From the NCBI RefSeq assembly GCF_004310295.1, contig NZ_SISB01000020.1:46914-110913 (forward strand): a stretch of DNA of 64,000 bases, in the 5' to 3' direction. Source of the stretch: Pseudomonas sp. BGI-2. Lineage in GTDB: Bacteria; Pseudomonadota; Gammaproteobacteria; Pseudomonadales; Pseudomonadaceae. Position numbers and translations under genes: made by a program. The notes under the pieces were generated by a model. It saw only the letters and a program-made list of their open reading frames with translations, was not told the origin of the DNA and made no database searches. Below are positions 18,675-28,426 of this stretch, one piece after another (position 1 is the first letter of the stretch; each line of letters begins with the position of its first letter).

Positions 18675-18706
18675 GGGGCCAGCCCAAACACCATAATGAC
18701 CAAGGT

Positions 18707-20083
18707 TTACAACTGCTGCGCCAACACCTCAACCTGCTCCTGCCTTTCCGCCTGACTCAACTTCGCCTGGGGATTCAGCGACGACCACTGCGGATGCGCC
18801 CGAGCCTTGTTCAGGGCTTCGGGCAATTTGCCTTCGCGCCAGGTCTTGTCCTGTGGCGTGGCCACCTGAATGCTGTCCATCGCCGCGTGCCCGCGCACAT
18901 TCAGCGCTTGCAGCAGTTGCCGCTGACGCAATGCCAACAACCTCAACACACTGTCGTCGACCGTCAACTCTCGCTGGCCTCGGATCTTGCCCATCAACCG
19001 GCTGCCATAACTGCGGGCGGTTTGCAGCGCACCGCCGGCAATCGCGCCGGCCAGTGCCGCCGCGCCGAGGGTCAGGCCGCCCACCAACAAGTCGATCCCG
19101 GCACCGGCGGCCGCGCCAGCCGCGATACCACCGCCGACCCGGACGCCGAGTTGCTTGAGGGTTTCCGGGTTGAACAAATCATCGCCCCAACGGCCATCGA
19201 GCAGCGGCAGATCACTGGCCGCCGCGTCCTGTAAGCGGAAGGCGTAGAGCTTGAGCAAGGCTTCGACGCAGCGCTGTTCCCGTTGGCGAACGGCTTTGCG
19301 CAGTTCGCTGATGGCCTGCTGTTCCTGATCCGCATCGCTGACCACGCTGCGTCGGCACGCGGCGCAATCGATCAGCAACTCGGCAATCAGCCGCGCCGCA
19401 CTTTGCTGTCGGGCCAGGCGCTGGGCCTGTTGATCGGCGATCAGGCGCTCCAATTGTTCGCGGGAGTTTTCCAGCAGCAAGGCGAGGCTTTCATAGAGTC
19501 GACGTTCGCCATCCTCGGGCGGCGCGACGCTGTCGAATCGCACCAGGGCATGCAAGCCCAACCGTGCCAGGGCTTCACGCCAATCCGGCTCGCGATGATT
19601 GGCGCTGCTGACGAAATTCAGCACCGGCAGCAGCGGTTTGCCGCAACTGGCCAGCACTTCCAGTTCGTCGCGGTACTTGGCCAGCACCGGCTCCCGGGCG
19701 TCGATCACATAGAGGCCGGCGTCCGAGGCGAGCAACTGCCGCAGCACTTTGGCTTCCTGTTCAAAGCGCTGCCGGGCTTCGCTGCCCTCCAGGAACCGTG
19801 CCAGCCGTGCCGGGCCGTCGAGGCGTTCGCCGGGGCGTTCCAGGCGTTCGAGGTAGTCGAGCAAGGCGATGGCGTCTTCAAGGCCTGGCGTGTCGTAGAG
19901 ATCGAGCAAGGGCTCGCCGTCCACCGACAACCGCGCGCCTTCGACGTGGCGGGTGGTGCTGGGGCGATGGGACACTTCACCGAAACCGACATCCCGGGTG
20001 AGCGTGCGCAGCAACGAGGTTTTACCGACATTGGTGTGGCCGACCACGGCCAGCTTCAAGGGCGCTTTCCAGGTATTAGTCAT
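18707..20083 (-). CDS. GTPase with C-terminal DUF3482 domain
   Basis: A 458-residue predicted G protein. G1 is G15-HTNVGKTSLL and G3 is DLYDTPGLED. The C-terminal half has a Gly/Ala-rich hydrophobic stretch (GGGIAAGAAAGAGIDLLVGG...GAIAGGAL) that could insert into membrane, plus helical segments. The role is unknown. It begins inside the last 8 bases of the DUF2868 gene, so the two are translationally coupled and probably act as a GTPase with its membrane partner. Confidence 0.85.
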   Translation of the reverse strand: MTNTWKAPLKLAVVGHTNVGKTSLLRTLTRDVGFGEVSHRPSTTRHVEGARLSVDGEPLLDLYDTPGLEDAIALLDYLERLERPGERLDGPARLARFLEGSEARQRFEQEAKVLRQLLASDAGLYVIDAREPVLAKYRDELEVLASCGKPLLPVLNFVSSANHREPDWREALARLGLHALVRFDSVAPPEDGERRLYESLALLLENSREQLERLIADQQAQRLARQQSAARLIAELLIDCAACRRSVVSDADQEQQAISELRKAVRQREQRCVEALLKLYAFRLQDAAASDLPLLDGRWGDDLFNPETLKQLGVRVGGGIAAGAAAGAGIDLLVGGLTLGAAALAGAIAGGALQTARSYGSRLMGKIRGQRELTVDDSVLRLLALRQRQLLQALNVRGHAAMDSIQVATPQDKTWREGKLPEALNKARAHPQWSSLNPQAKLSQAERQEQVEVLAQQL

Positions 20084-21455
20084 GGCCGGTTTCCAGCCAG
20101 TTCACGGGCACGCAATCGGCGAACGGCAGGTCCAGCTGTTGCAGCGCCACATGCCAGTCACCCAGGCGTTCGGCATCCAGTGCTTCGCCGGGCGGCGCTT
20201 GCAGCAACCAGACACGGGTGGCGGCGGCATTGCGCGCGAGTTCGGCGATCAGTGCCAGGCTGCCACGGTCTGGTGAGCGGCGCGGATCGCAGGCAATTGC
20301 CAGGCGTGCCGGGGGAAAACGACTCAGCTGTTCGAGGAGTTTGTTGCGTGACTCGCGGCTGTCGAGGATGCCGGCGTTGTTCACGGTTTTCGGCAGTGGC
20401 GGCGGCCACGGGCGTTGATCGTCCAGCTCGATGGCCACCAGCAGTGCGCCATCGCTCTGCTGTTCACTGACACCGCTTTCCACACGATGAAGTTGCGCAG
20501 GCGCGGCATCGCTGATGCCGAGGCGTTCGCTGGTGGGCATCAGGCGTTCGCGCAGTTGGGCATAACCGGGCAGGTTCAAATCCAGGCGCAAAGTTGCCTG
20601 ACCAGATTTCCAGCGCCACCGGCAGAACACCGCCAGCAACAGACGCGGCAACACGCCGTAGACCAGCAACACGCCCACCAGCCATGCCGCCCAGGCCTGA
20701 CGGGCGCTTTCGATGTTCAGCGCGGCATCGCCACTGGCGCGGATCATCTCCACAGTGGGCACGCTGAAACCGAGCAACGCTGGCAGGGCGCCGAGGGCCT
20801 GGGTCATGGCGACGAAGGTTTCGCCGCGCAGAATAGTGGTTTCCCAGACGAAGCCGTAGCGCCGGGTCGCCATGAGCGTCAGCAAAATCGCCAGGGCGCT
20901 GAGCATCGCCAGTAACCACAAGCCATTGACCAGCACGCCGATCGCCCAGCGATTGAGTTTCTGTCGCTGCAATAACAGCAGCAGCGCTGGCGCCAGTTGC
21001 GCAGCTTTGGCATCCCGGGCGAGTTTTTCGCTGAGCCACAGCCACAAGCGTCCAAGGCTGGCGCCGTGTTCACCGGCAAACACCAGCCCCAACGCCCAGC
21101 TCAACAACAGAATCAGATTGAGCCCAAGCAGACTGCCCAAGGCCCAAAACACATTCACCGGGGTCTGGCCGTCACCCAGCGCGGCAAACGCCAGGCCCGC
21201 GCCGCTGACAATGGCCAGCACCGCCATGACGATCAGCGCCAGTCGCGCACCTTGCAGCCAATGTTTGAGGGCGTCGGCCAAGCCGTCGCGCTCGGCCAGC
21301 CACACCGCCCGGCGCTGAATGCGCGTCGGCAGGTCGCCGCCGGCGCTGCGGGCCAGTCGGTTGGCTTCCAGATCATCCAGGGGGCCGGCGTGTTCTTCAC
21401 GCAGGCGCACCGTCTCGGTCAGCCAGAGGTTTTGCAGTGGAGTCAGTTCCGTCAC
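20076..21455 (-). CDS. DUF2868 membrane protein, partner of the GTPase
   Basis: A 459-residue protein with a soluble N-terminus (about 1-65), hydrophobic helices at about 70-90, 105-130, 165-195 and 245-270, and a cytosolic C-terminal half containing ACDPRRSPDRGSLALIAELARNAAATRVWLL. This is the DUF2868 family, often found beside a DUF3482 GTPase. The function is not known. It is divergent from folA across 85 bp. Confidence 0.82.
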   Translation of the reverse strand: MTELTPLQNLWLTETVRLREEHAGPLDDLEANRLARSAGGDLPTRIQRRAVWLAERDGLADALKHWLQGARLALIVMAVLAIVSGAGLAFAALGDGQTPVNVFWALGSLLGLNLILLLSWALGLVFAGEHGASLGRLWLWLSEKLARDAKAAQLAPALLLLLQRQKLNRWAIGVLVNGLWLLAMLSALAILLTLMATRRYGFVWETTILRGETFVAMTQALGALPALLGFSVPTVEMIRASGDAALNIESARQAWAAWLVGVLLVYGVLPRLLLAVFCRWRWKSGQATLRLDLNLPGYAQLRERLMPTSERLGISDAAPAQLHRVESGVSEQQSDGALLVAIELDDQRPWPPPLPKTVNNAGILDSRESRNKLLEQLSRFPPARLAIACDPRRSPDRGSLALIAELARNAAATRVWLLQAPPGEALDAERLGDWHVALQQLDLPFADCVPVNWLETGHD

Positions 21456-21540
21456 GCGGCATCCCGTCGCTCAATTGAGCTGTGAGCATAACCGCTGTGG
21501 CGCTTATCGGGGTACGGGAGGCTCTGGTATCCTCGCCAGC

Positions 21541-22053
21541 ATGACTAAACCACTCCCCCTCAGCCTGATCGCAGCCCTCGGTGAAAACCGTGTGATCGGC
21601 GTCGACAACAGCATGCCCTGGCACTTGCCGGGGGACTTCAAATACTTCAAGGCCACGACCCTGGGCAAGCCGATCATCATGGGTCGCAAGACCTGGGATT
21701 CCCTTGGTCGTCCGCTGCCTGGCCGCTTGAACATCGTGGTCAGCCGTCAGGCGGATCTGGTGCTGGAAGGCGCGGAGGTTTATCCGTCACTGGAGGCTGC
21801 CGTGGTTCGCGCGCAGGAATGGGCGAAGGAGCAGGGCGTCGACGAGGTGATGCTGATTGGCGGGGCGCAGTTGTATGCGCAGGGGGTAGCGCAGGCGGAT
21901 CGGTTGTATCTGACGCGTGTGGCGTTGAGCCCGGAGGGGGATGCGTGGTTTCCGGAGTTTGATTTGAAGGCGTGGAAGTTGGTGTCCAATACCCCGAATC
22001 GGGCTGAAGGTGACAAGCCGGCGTACAACTTCGAGGTTTGGGAAAAAGCCTAA
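21541..22053 (+). CDS. folA: Dihydrofolate reductase
   Basis: NADPH-dependent reduction of dihydrofolate. The 170 residues contain the expected blocks: LIAALGENRVIGVDNSMPWHLPGDFKYFK (with the catalytic acidic residue in HLPGD), GRKTWDSLGRPLPGR and VMLIGGAQLYAQ. I start at ATG 21541 because it gives the family length; the frame is open back to 21319, antisense to DUF2868. Confidence 0.96.
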   Translation: MTKPLPLSLIAALGENRVIGVDNSMPWHLPGDFKYFKATTLGKPIIMGRKTWDSLGRPLPGRLNIVVSRQADLVLEGAEVYPSLEAAVVRAQEWAKEQGVDEVMLIGGAQLYAQGVAQADRLYLTRVALSPEGDAWFPEFDLKAWKLVSNTPNRAEGDKPAYNFEVWEKA

Positions 22054-22056
22054 AAG

Positions 22057-22149
22057 CTTCGCGGGCAAGCCTCGCTCCTACAGGATTTGTGTCGATAGCG
22101 AAAATTGCGTACGACACAAATTCTGTAGGAGCGAGGCTTGCCCGCGAAG
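22057..22149. repeat. REP pair
   Basis: Inverted arms CTTCGCGGGCAAGCCTCGCT and complement. The spacer has its own imperfect dyad (GATTTGTGTCG...CGACACAAATTC). It lies between convergent folA and tcyP. Confidence 0.9.
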
Positions 22150-22173
22150 AGGCCCGCTCAGTCGCTGAAAGAC

Positions 22174-23565
22174 TTAAGCGTGAGCCAGCTCCGCATGCTC
22201 ATCCGCACCCAGCAGTTCTTTATCCGTCTGCTGCATCATCTGGCTGGTAATCGCCCCGGCCGTAATCGAGCCACTCACGTTCAACGCCGTGCGGCCCATA
22301 TCGATCAGCGGCTCAACCGAAATCAGCAACGCCACCAATGACACCGGCAAGCCCATCGCGGGCAGCACGATCAGCGCGGCAAACGTTGCACCACCGCCCA
22401 CGCCCGCCACACCGGCCGAGCTCAAGGTCACAATCGCCACCAGCGTCGCGATCCATAGCGGGTCCAGCGGATTGATGCCGACAGTTGGCGCGACCATCAC
22501 CGCCAACATCGCCGGGTACAGACCGGCACAGCCGTTCTGGCCAATGGTTGCGCCGAACGAAGCGGCGAAACTGGCGATGGACTGCGGGATGCCCAAGCGA
22601 CTGGTCTGCGCTTCGATGCTCAGCGGAATCGTCGCGGCGCTGGAGCGGCTGGTGAACGCAAACGTCAGCACCGGCCAGATCTTGCGGAAGAAACGCAACG
22701 GGTTGATCCCGGCCGCCGACACCAGCAGGCCATGGACCACAAACATCAGGCCCAGGCCGAGGTAGGAAACCACCACAAAACTGCCGAGCTTGATGATGTC
22801 TTGCAGGTTGGAACCGGCGACCACTTTGGTCATCAGCGCCAACACACCGTACGGGGTCAGCTTCATCACCAGGCGAACCAGGCGCATCACCCAGGCTTGC
22901 AGGGTGTCGATGGCGTTGATCACTTTCTGACCTTTCTGCACGTCATCCTTGAGCAGTTGCAGCGCCGCGACGCCGAGGAACGCAGCGAAGATCACCACGC
23001 TGATGATCGAGGTCGGCTTGGCGCGAGCGAGGTCGGCGAACGGGTTTTGCGGAATGAACGACAGCAGCAGCTGCGGCACATTCAGGTCGGCAACCTTGCC
23101 CGCATAGTCGGTCTGGATGGTTTGCAGACGGGCCATTTCCTGGGTGCCGGCCACCAGGCCTTCGGCGGTCAGGCCGAACAGGTTGGTCAAACCGATACCG
23201 ATCAGCGCCGCGATGGCGGTGGTGAACAGCAGCGTGCCGATGGTCAGGAAGCTGATCTTGCCCAGCGAGGAAGCGTTGTGCAGGCGTGCCACGGCGCTGA
23301 GGATCGAGGCGAACACCAGCGGGATCACGATCATTTGCAGCAACTGCACGTAACCGTTGCCCACCAGATCGAACCAGCCGATCGAGGCTTTCAGCACCGG
23401 GTTGCCGGCACCGTAAACGGTGTGCAAGGCAACACCGAATACCACGCCGAGCACCAGCGCGAGCAGGACTTTTTTTGCCAGGCTCCAGGTGGTGTGACGG
23501 GTTTGCGCGAGGCCAAGCAGTAACGCGAGGAACACCAGCAGATTGAGGATCAGCGGCAGATTCAT
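22174..23565 (-). CDS. tcyP: L-cystine symporter, TcyP/YdjN type
   Basis: A sodium- or proton-coupled dicarboxylate/amino acid symporter family member of 463 residues with the multi-helix hairpin fold. TcyP-like features are the N-terminal [21 protein letters not shown], the first hairpin near [14 protein letters not shown], and the second near [18 protein letters not shown]. It probably imports cystine as a sulfur source. I start at ATG 23565; the longer frame to 23622 adds a non-hydrophobic leader not seen in the family. It is divergent from pchP. Confidence 0.85.
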   Translation of the reverse strand: MNLPLILNLLVFLALLLGLAQTRHTTWSLAKKVLLALVLGVVFGVALHTVYGAGNPVLKASIGWFDLVGNGYVQLLQMIVIPLVFASILSAVARLHNASSLGKISFLTIGTLLFTTAIAALIGIGLTNLFGLTAEGLVAGTQEMARLQTIQTDYAGKVADLNVPQLLLSFIPQNPFADLARAKPTSIISVVIFAAFLGVAALQLLKDDVQKGQKVINAIDTLQAWVMRLVRLVMKLTPYGVLALMTKVVAGSNLQDIIKLGSFVVVSYLGLGLMFVVHGLLVSAAGINPLRFFRKIWPVLTFAFTSRSSAATIPLSIEAQTSRLGIPQSIASFAASFGATIGQNGCAGLYPAMLAVMVAPTVGINPLDPLWIATLVAIVTLSSAGVAGVGGGATFAALIVLPAMGLPVSLVALLISVEPLIDMGRTALNVSGSITAGAITSQMMQQTDKELLGADEHAELAHA

Positions 23566-23806
23566 GAGAACTCCGAAAGTGACTTGTGCCAGCCACCTTC
23601 CGGGGCAGCTGCGAACCGGCAAGCCTAACAGCTTGATTTACAATGAATTAATACCAAAAACGCATGAAAACCGTCGTTTTTGGAATAAGCCGATGTCGCT
23701 GTCGGGGATGCAGCTGGCGCAATAGGTGCGTTAACGGTCGCAGGCAGACGGGGACTGTCACACTAATTTGATAGCGTCGATATCTTTGAATCAGGGAGAA
23801 ATGCAG

Positions 23807-24862
23807 ATGAAGTTCGCACCAAAATTTCTGGTTGCCGCACTCTGTCTTGGCCTCGCCGGCCAAGTGCTCGCCACGGATCTGAAACACTGGCCAGCCGATC
23901 AGGCCAAGGCGCTGGACGCGATGATTGCGGCCAACGCTAACAAAGGTAACTACGCGGTGTTCGACATGGACAACACCAGTTACCGCTACGACCTCGAAGA
24001 GTCGTTGCTGCCGTACATGGAAAACAAAGGCCTGATCACCCGCGAGAAACTAGACCCCTCCCTGAAACTGATTCCGTTCAAGGACACCGCCGACCACAAG
24101 GAAAGCCTGTTCAGTTACTACTACCGCCTCTGCGAACTCGACGACATGGTTTGCTATCCATGGGTCGCCCAGGTGTTCTCCGGCTTCACGCTCTCAGAGC
24201 TCAAGGGTTATGTCGATGAGTTGATGGCGTCCGGCAAACCGGTGCCGGCCACTTACTACGAAGGCGACGTGGTCAAGAAACTCGACGTCAATCCGCCGAA
24301 AGTCTTCACCGGTCAAACCGAGCTGTACAACAAGCTGATGGAGAACGGCATCGAGGTCTACGTGATGACCGCGGCCTCCGAAGAACTGGTGCGCATGGTC
24401 GCTTCCGATCCGAAGTACGGCTACAACGTGAAACCGCAGAACGTGATCGGCGTGAGCTTGCTGCTCAAGGATCCCAAGTCTGGCGAACTGACCACGGCGC
24501 GCAAGCAAATCACCGCTGGCAAGTATGACGAGAAGGCTAACCTGGGCCTCGAACTGACGCCGTACCTGTGGACCCCGGCGACCTGGATGGCCGGTAAGCA
24601 CGCGGCGATCCTGACTTACATCGATGAGTGGAAAAAACCGGTGCTGGTAGGCGGCGACACCCCGAGCAGCGATGGTTTCATGCTGTTCCACGGTGTCGAC
24701 GTGGCCAAGGGCGGCATCCACTTGTGGGTCAACCGCAAAGACAAATACATGACCCAGATTAACGGCATGATGACCAAAAACGCTGCGGCTCAGGCCAAGG
24801 AAGGGTTGCCGGTGACGGCGGACAAGAACTGGGTGATCGTCAAGCCGGAGGAGATTCAGTAA
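23807..24862 (+). CDS. pchP: Secreted HAD phosphatase, phosphorylcholine phosphatase
   Basis: Periplasmic HAD enzyme that releases inorganic phosphate from phosphorylcholine. The 351-residue precursor has a signal peptide ending LAGQVLA (cut near residue 22). In mature numbering the catalytic motif DMDNT falls at 31-35, as reported for P. aeruginosa PchP. The acidic motif lies in VGGDTPSSDGFML. I start at the second of two close ATGs (23807), because GGGAG is 8 bases upstream of it and only 2 bases from the first. No choline operon gene is adjacent. Confidence 0.85.
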   Translation: MKFAPKFLVAALCLGLAGQVLATDLKHWPADQAKALDAMIAANANKGNYAVFDMDNTSYRYDLEESLLPYMENKGLITREKLDPSLKLIPFKDTADHKESLFSYYYRLCELDDMVCYPWVAQVFSGFTLSELKGYVDELMASGKPVPATYYEGDVVKKLDVNPPKVFTGQTELYNKLMENGIEVYVMTAASEELVRMVASDPKYGYNVKPQNVIGVSLLLKDPKSGELTTARKQITAGKYDEKANLGLELTPYLWTPATWMAGKHAAILTYIDEWKKPVLVGGDTPSSDGFMLFHGVDVAKGGIHLWVNRKDKYMTQINGMMTKNAAAQAKEGLPVTADKNWVIVKPEEIQ

Positions 24863-24877
24863 GACCGAGGCGCTGCC

Positions 24878-24965
24878 ATCGCGAGCAGGCTTGCTCCCAC
24901 AGGTCTTGGGTGATCCAGAGGTTGTGTGAACACCGAAGATCCCTGTGGGAGCGGGCTTGCCCGCT
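24878..24965. repeat. REP pair, imperfect
   Basis: Left arm ATCGCGAGCAGGCTTGCTCCCAC, right arm GTGGGAGCGGGCTTGCCCGC; the arms have diverged from each other. It follows pchP. Confidence 0.8.
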
Positions 24966-25008
24966 AATGCGGTGTGTCAATCAACGTTAATGCTGGATGT
25001 GCCGGCCT

Positions 25009-25035
25009 CTTCGCAGGCAAGCCAGCTCCCACATT
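25009..25035. repeat. Single REP arm
   Basis: CTTCGCAGGCAAGCCAGCTCCCACATTG resembles one arm of the TGTGGGAGC-type REP with substitutions and no partner nearby. Confidence 0.65.
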
Positions 25036-25068
25036 GATCTCCATCGTTTGGTGGATTTCGGTCAGACA

Positions 25069-25101
25069 AAAAAATGCCCCGCACTTGGCGGGGCATTTTC
25101 G
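25069..25101 (-). terminator. Rho-independent terminator of ilvD
   Basis: AAAATGCCCCGC ACTTG GCGGGGCATTTT: a perfect stem flanked by A-tract and T-tract, so it can act in both directions. It lies 17 bp beyond the ilvD stop. Confidence 0.92.
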
Positions 25102-25117
25102 TTTCTGCGATTGACGC

Positions 25118-26959
25118 TTACAGCCCGTCAAGCATTGCCTTGTTACGCACAGCACCCTTGTCGGCGCTGGTTGCCAACAGAGCGTAGGCTTTCAATGCAG
25201 TGGTCACCTTGCGTGGACGTTTTTCCACAGGTTTCCAGCCTTTCTGATCCTGCTCGGCACGGCGCCCAGCCATTTCTTCGTCGCTGATCAACAGGTTGAT
25301 CGAGCGGTTCGGAATGTCGATCAGCACCTTGTCGCCGTCCTGCACCAGACCAATCGCGCCGCCCGCAGCCGCTTCTGGCGAAGCGTGGCCGATGGACAGG
25401 CCCGAAGTGCCGCCGGAGAAACGGCCGTCGGTGAGCAGGGCGCAATCTTTGCCCAGGCCTTTGGATTTCAGGTACGACGTCGGGTACAGCATTTCCTGCA
25501 TGCCCGGGCCGCCTTTCGGTCCTTCGTAACGGATGATCACGATGTCGCCGGCCTTCACTTCGTCCGCGAGGATGCCGCGTACGGCGCTGTCCTGGCTTTC
25601 GAAGATCTTCGCGTTGCCTTCAAAGACGTGGATCGACTCGTCGACGCCCGCGGTTTTCACCACGCAACCATCAAGTGCGATGTTGCCGTAGAGAACGGCC
25701 AGGCCGCCTTCTTTCGAGTAAGCGTGCTCGACACTGCGGATGCAGCCGTTTTCACGATCGTCGTCCAGGGTTTCATAGCGGGTCGACTGGCTGAACGCGG
25801 TTTGCGTCGGGATGCCCGCCGGACCGGCCTTGAAGAAGTGATGCACCGCTTCGTCGTCGGTCTGTGTGATGTCCCACTTGGCGATGCCTTCGGCCAGGGT
25901 TTTGCTGTGCACGGTCGGCAGATCGGTGTGTAGCAGACCGCCACGGGCCAGGGAGCCGAGGATGCTGAATATCCCGCCAGCACGGTGCACGTCTTCCATG
26001 TGGTACTTCTGGATGTTCGGCGCGACTTTGCACAGTTGCGGCACGTGACGGGAGAGGCGGTCGATGTCGCGCAGGTCGAAATCGATCTCGGCTTCCTGGG
26101 CCGCGGCCAGCAGGTGCAGGATGGTGTTCGTGGAACCGCCCATGGCGATGTCCAGCGTCATGGCGTTTTCGAACGCCTTGAAGTTGGCGATGTTGCGCGG
26201 CAACACCGACTCGTCGTTCTCGCCGTAGTAACGCTTGCACAGCTCGACGATGGTGCGACCGGCCTGCAGGAACAGCTGCTCGCGGTCGCTGTGGGTGGCC
26301 AAGGTCGAACCGTTGCCCGGTAATGCCAGGCCGAGGGCTTCGACCAGGCAGTTCATCGAGTTGGCGGTGAACATGCCGGAGCAGGAGCCGCACGTCGGGC
26401 AGGCGCTGCGCTCGTACTCGGCGACTTTCTCGTCAGAAGCGCTGGAGTCGGCGGCGATCACCATGGCGTCGACGAGGTCGAGACCGTGGCTGGCCAGTTT
26501 GGTCTTGCCGGCTTCCATCGGGCCGCCGGAAACGAAGATCACCGGGATGTTCAGGCGCAGGGACGCCATCAGCATGCCGGGGGTGATCTTGTCGCAGTTG
26601 GAGATGCAGACGATGGCGTCGGCGCAGTGGGCGTTGACCATGTATTCGACGGAGTCGGCGATGATCTCGCGGCTCGGCAGCGAATAGAGCATGCCATCGT
26701 GGCCCATGGCGATGCCGTCATCCACGGCAATGGTGTTGAATTCTTTCGCTACACCGCCGGCGCGTTCGATTTCGCGGGCGACCAGCTGGCCCAGGTCCTT
26801 GAGGTGGACGTGGCCCGGTACGAACTGGGTGAAGGAGTTGGCAATGGCGATGATCGGCTTTTTGAAGTCGTCATCCTTCATCCCCGTGGCGCGCCACAGT
26901 GCGCGGGCGCCGGCCATGTTGCGGCCATGGGTGGACGTTTTCGAGCGGTAATCAGGCAT
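25118..26959 (-). CDS. ilvD: Dihydroxy-acid dehydratase
   Basis: Iron-sulfur dehydratase that makes the 2-oxo acids preceding valine and isoleucine. The 613 residues show family motifs [32 protein letters not shown], the C-terminal [12 protein letters not shown] and [12 protein letters not shown]. The conserved cysteines for the cluster are all present. It is transcribed alone on the minus strand, with a strong terminator at its end. Confidence 0.97.
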   Translation of the reverse strand: MPDYRSKTSTHGRNMAGARALWRATGMKDDDFKKPIIAIANSFTQFVPGHVHLKDLGQLVAREIERAGGVAKEFNTIAVDDGIAMGHDGMLYSLPSREIIADSVEYMVNAHCADAIVCISNCDKITPGMLMASLRLNIPVIFVSGGPMEAGKTKLASHGLDLVDAMVIAADSSASDEKVAEYERSACPTCGSCSGMFTANSMNCLVEALGLALPGNGSTLATHSDREQLFLQAGRTIVELCKRYYGENDESVLPRNIANFKAFENAMTLDIAMGGSTNTILHLLAAAQEAEIDFDLRDIDRLSRHVPQLCKVAPNIQKYHMEDVHRAGGIFSILGSLARGGLLHTDLPTVHSKTLAEGIAKWDITQTDDEAVHHFFKAGPAGIPTQTAFSQSTRYETLDDDRENGCIRSVEHAYSKEGGLAVLYGNIALDGCVVKTAGVDESIHVFEGNAKIFESQDSAVRGILADEVKAGDIVIIRYEGPKGGPGMQEMLYPTSYLKSKGLGKDCALLTDGRFSGGTSGLSIGHASPEAAAGGAIGLVQDGDKVLIDIPNRSINLLISDEEMAGRRAEQDQKGWKPVEKRPRKVTTALKAYALLATSADKGAVRNKAMLDGL

Positions 26960-27217
26960 GAAGCACTCCGGGCGGCTAATCAGGTATCAAAAGGGAAGTG
27001 AGCTTCTATTGACGTCTGGAACACCCAGAAATGGCCGTGTGTCCGGAAGTTGCCGATAACTTTGCGGGATCGCCGCGCGCTTCAGCTTGAGCTCATAAAC
27101 CCGCCGGGGGATGACTGGCGATGAATGCCGCGATTCTACACGGCTGGCGTCAGGAGGGAATGCCGGGAAGCGTTGATCCAGCGCTGACACAGCGTGCGGG
27201 ATGACGACTGGCAGGTT
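26960..27217. other. Intergenic region between ilvD and the peptide/SagB/AurF/MFS cassette
   Basis: 258 bases with no convincing gene, terminator or REP. It holds the ilvD promoter region and the 3' border of the cassette. Short open frames here lack ribosome sites and family resemblance. Confidence 0.5.
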
Positions 27218-28426
27218 TCAGCCCACTTTCAGCGCCAGATGACTTCGTGTAATCAGTACATTCAAGCCAAGACCCGTGGCACTCAAGATCAGGAAACAAA
27301 GGGCCAGTGCCGTGGTCAGGTCCTCGGACGCGAGATTGATCACCACGCTGATCACGCCGCCACACATGAAAATCAGCACGCCGCCCACCGAGGTAGAGGT
27401 TCCGGCATTCTGTGGGTAGAGACTCATGGCTTTGGAGTTGGCGATGGGCCTGGTAATGGTGGTGCCTGCGGTACAAATCAGCATGGGTATCAGCACCGTC
27501 GCCGCAGAGAGCCCGAGCTGATCCGCCAACCAAAGCATCACCAGCCCTGACAACGCGATCAGTCCCAGACCAATGACTATTTGCGTATTGGCCCGCAGAT
27601 GCCGATGCAGAACACTGGCGGCAATCCCGCCAAACACATAGGCCACGCCATACAGCAACAACGCCCAGGCAAATTCGTAAGGCGAGAGCGCCAGCCGCTC
27701 CATGAAAATGATTGGTGAAGTGACGATGAACGAGAAATGGCAGGCGAAAGCCAGGGCTGAAATCAACCAGTAACCCATGAAGCGCAGATCCGAACACAGC
27801 CGCCAATAGGCACTGAACAATCGCTCATGTGCCGTGGTATGAAGGTGCGGGTTTTCCCTGAGCAGGAAAAGGGCTTTAAGCCAGACAATGACAGCGAGGG
27901 TGATAAACACATAAAAGCTGCCCTGCCAGCCTAGCTGCAATTGCAGCCACGTCCCCAGCAGGGGCGAAATCGAAATGAACACCCCGCCGCCGGTCACCAT
28001 CCAGATTCTGATTCGCTCCTGTTCCTTGCCGACGAACAGATCCTGAACCAGTGCCTGTGACAGGACAAAGGATCCGCAGCCAACGGCCTGGATCACCCGA
28101 AAGAACAAAAACCAGCTGTATTCGCTGGAAGCCAGGCACCCCGCGGCACCGATCACCGCGATTGCGATACCTGCCAGCAGCAGCTTCTTGCGCCCCCACA
28201 AGTCTGACAACGGTCCGACCAGCACCACAGAGAACGCCAGGCCAATGGCGAACATGCTGACGGAAAGGGCGATGTTGGACGGTGAGGTCCGAAAGTAGCC
28301 GGAAAGATCGGGAAAGGACGGGAGCACCACATCCAGGGGAAAGACGCCTAGCAGCGTCATGGTCATCAACAGAATGACCATCGCACGATGTTTTTCGATA
28401 CGGGGTACATGTTTACCGTCATTCAT
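27218..28426 (-). CDS. MFS exporter, Bcr/CflA drug-resistance type
   Basis: A 402-residue protein with 12 predicted helices. The motif-A loop is GPLSDLWGRKKLLLAG between helices 2 and 3, and the first helix ends in LDVVLPSFPDLSGYF, typical of Bcr/CflA multidrug exporters. It starts within the last 8 bases of the diiron oxygenase gene, so it is the last member of the cassette and probably exports its product or gives self-resistance. No specific substrate can be read. Confidence 0.85.
   Translation of the reverse strand: MNDGKHVPRIEKHRAMVILLMTMTLLGVFPLDVVLPSFPDLSGYFRTSPSNIALSVSMFAIGLAFSVVLVGPLSDLWGRKKLLLAGIAIAVIGAAGCLASSEYSWFLFFRVIQAVGCGSFVLSQALVQDLFVGKEQERIRIWMVTGGGVFISISPLLGTWLQLQLGWQGSFYVFITLAVIVWLKALFLLRENPHLHTTAHERLFSAYWRLCSDLRFMGYWLISALAFACHFSFIVTSPIIFMERLALSPYEFAWALLLYGVAYVFGGIAASVLHRHLRANTQIVIGLGLIALSGLVMLWLADQLGLSAATVLIPMLICTAGTTITRPIANSKAMSLYPQNAGTSTSVGGVLIFMCGGVISVVINLASEDLTTALALCFLILSATGLGLNVLITRSHLALKVG

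Noticed and set aside
19283..20470. 395-codon plus-strand frame over the GTPase and DUF2868 genes
   Set aside because: Antisense to two recognised genes, and no ribosome site or family motif.
26960..27217. Short frames between ilvD and the MFS gene (for example 26987-27190) as small genes
   Set aside because: No ribosome site, no family resemblance and composition like antisense or spacer DNA.
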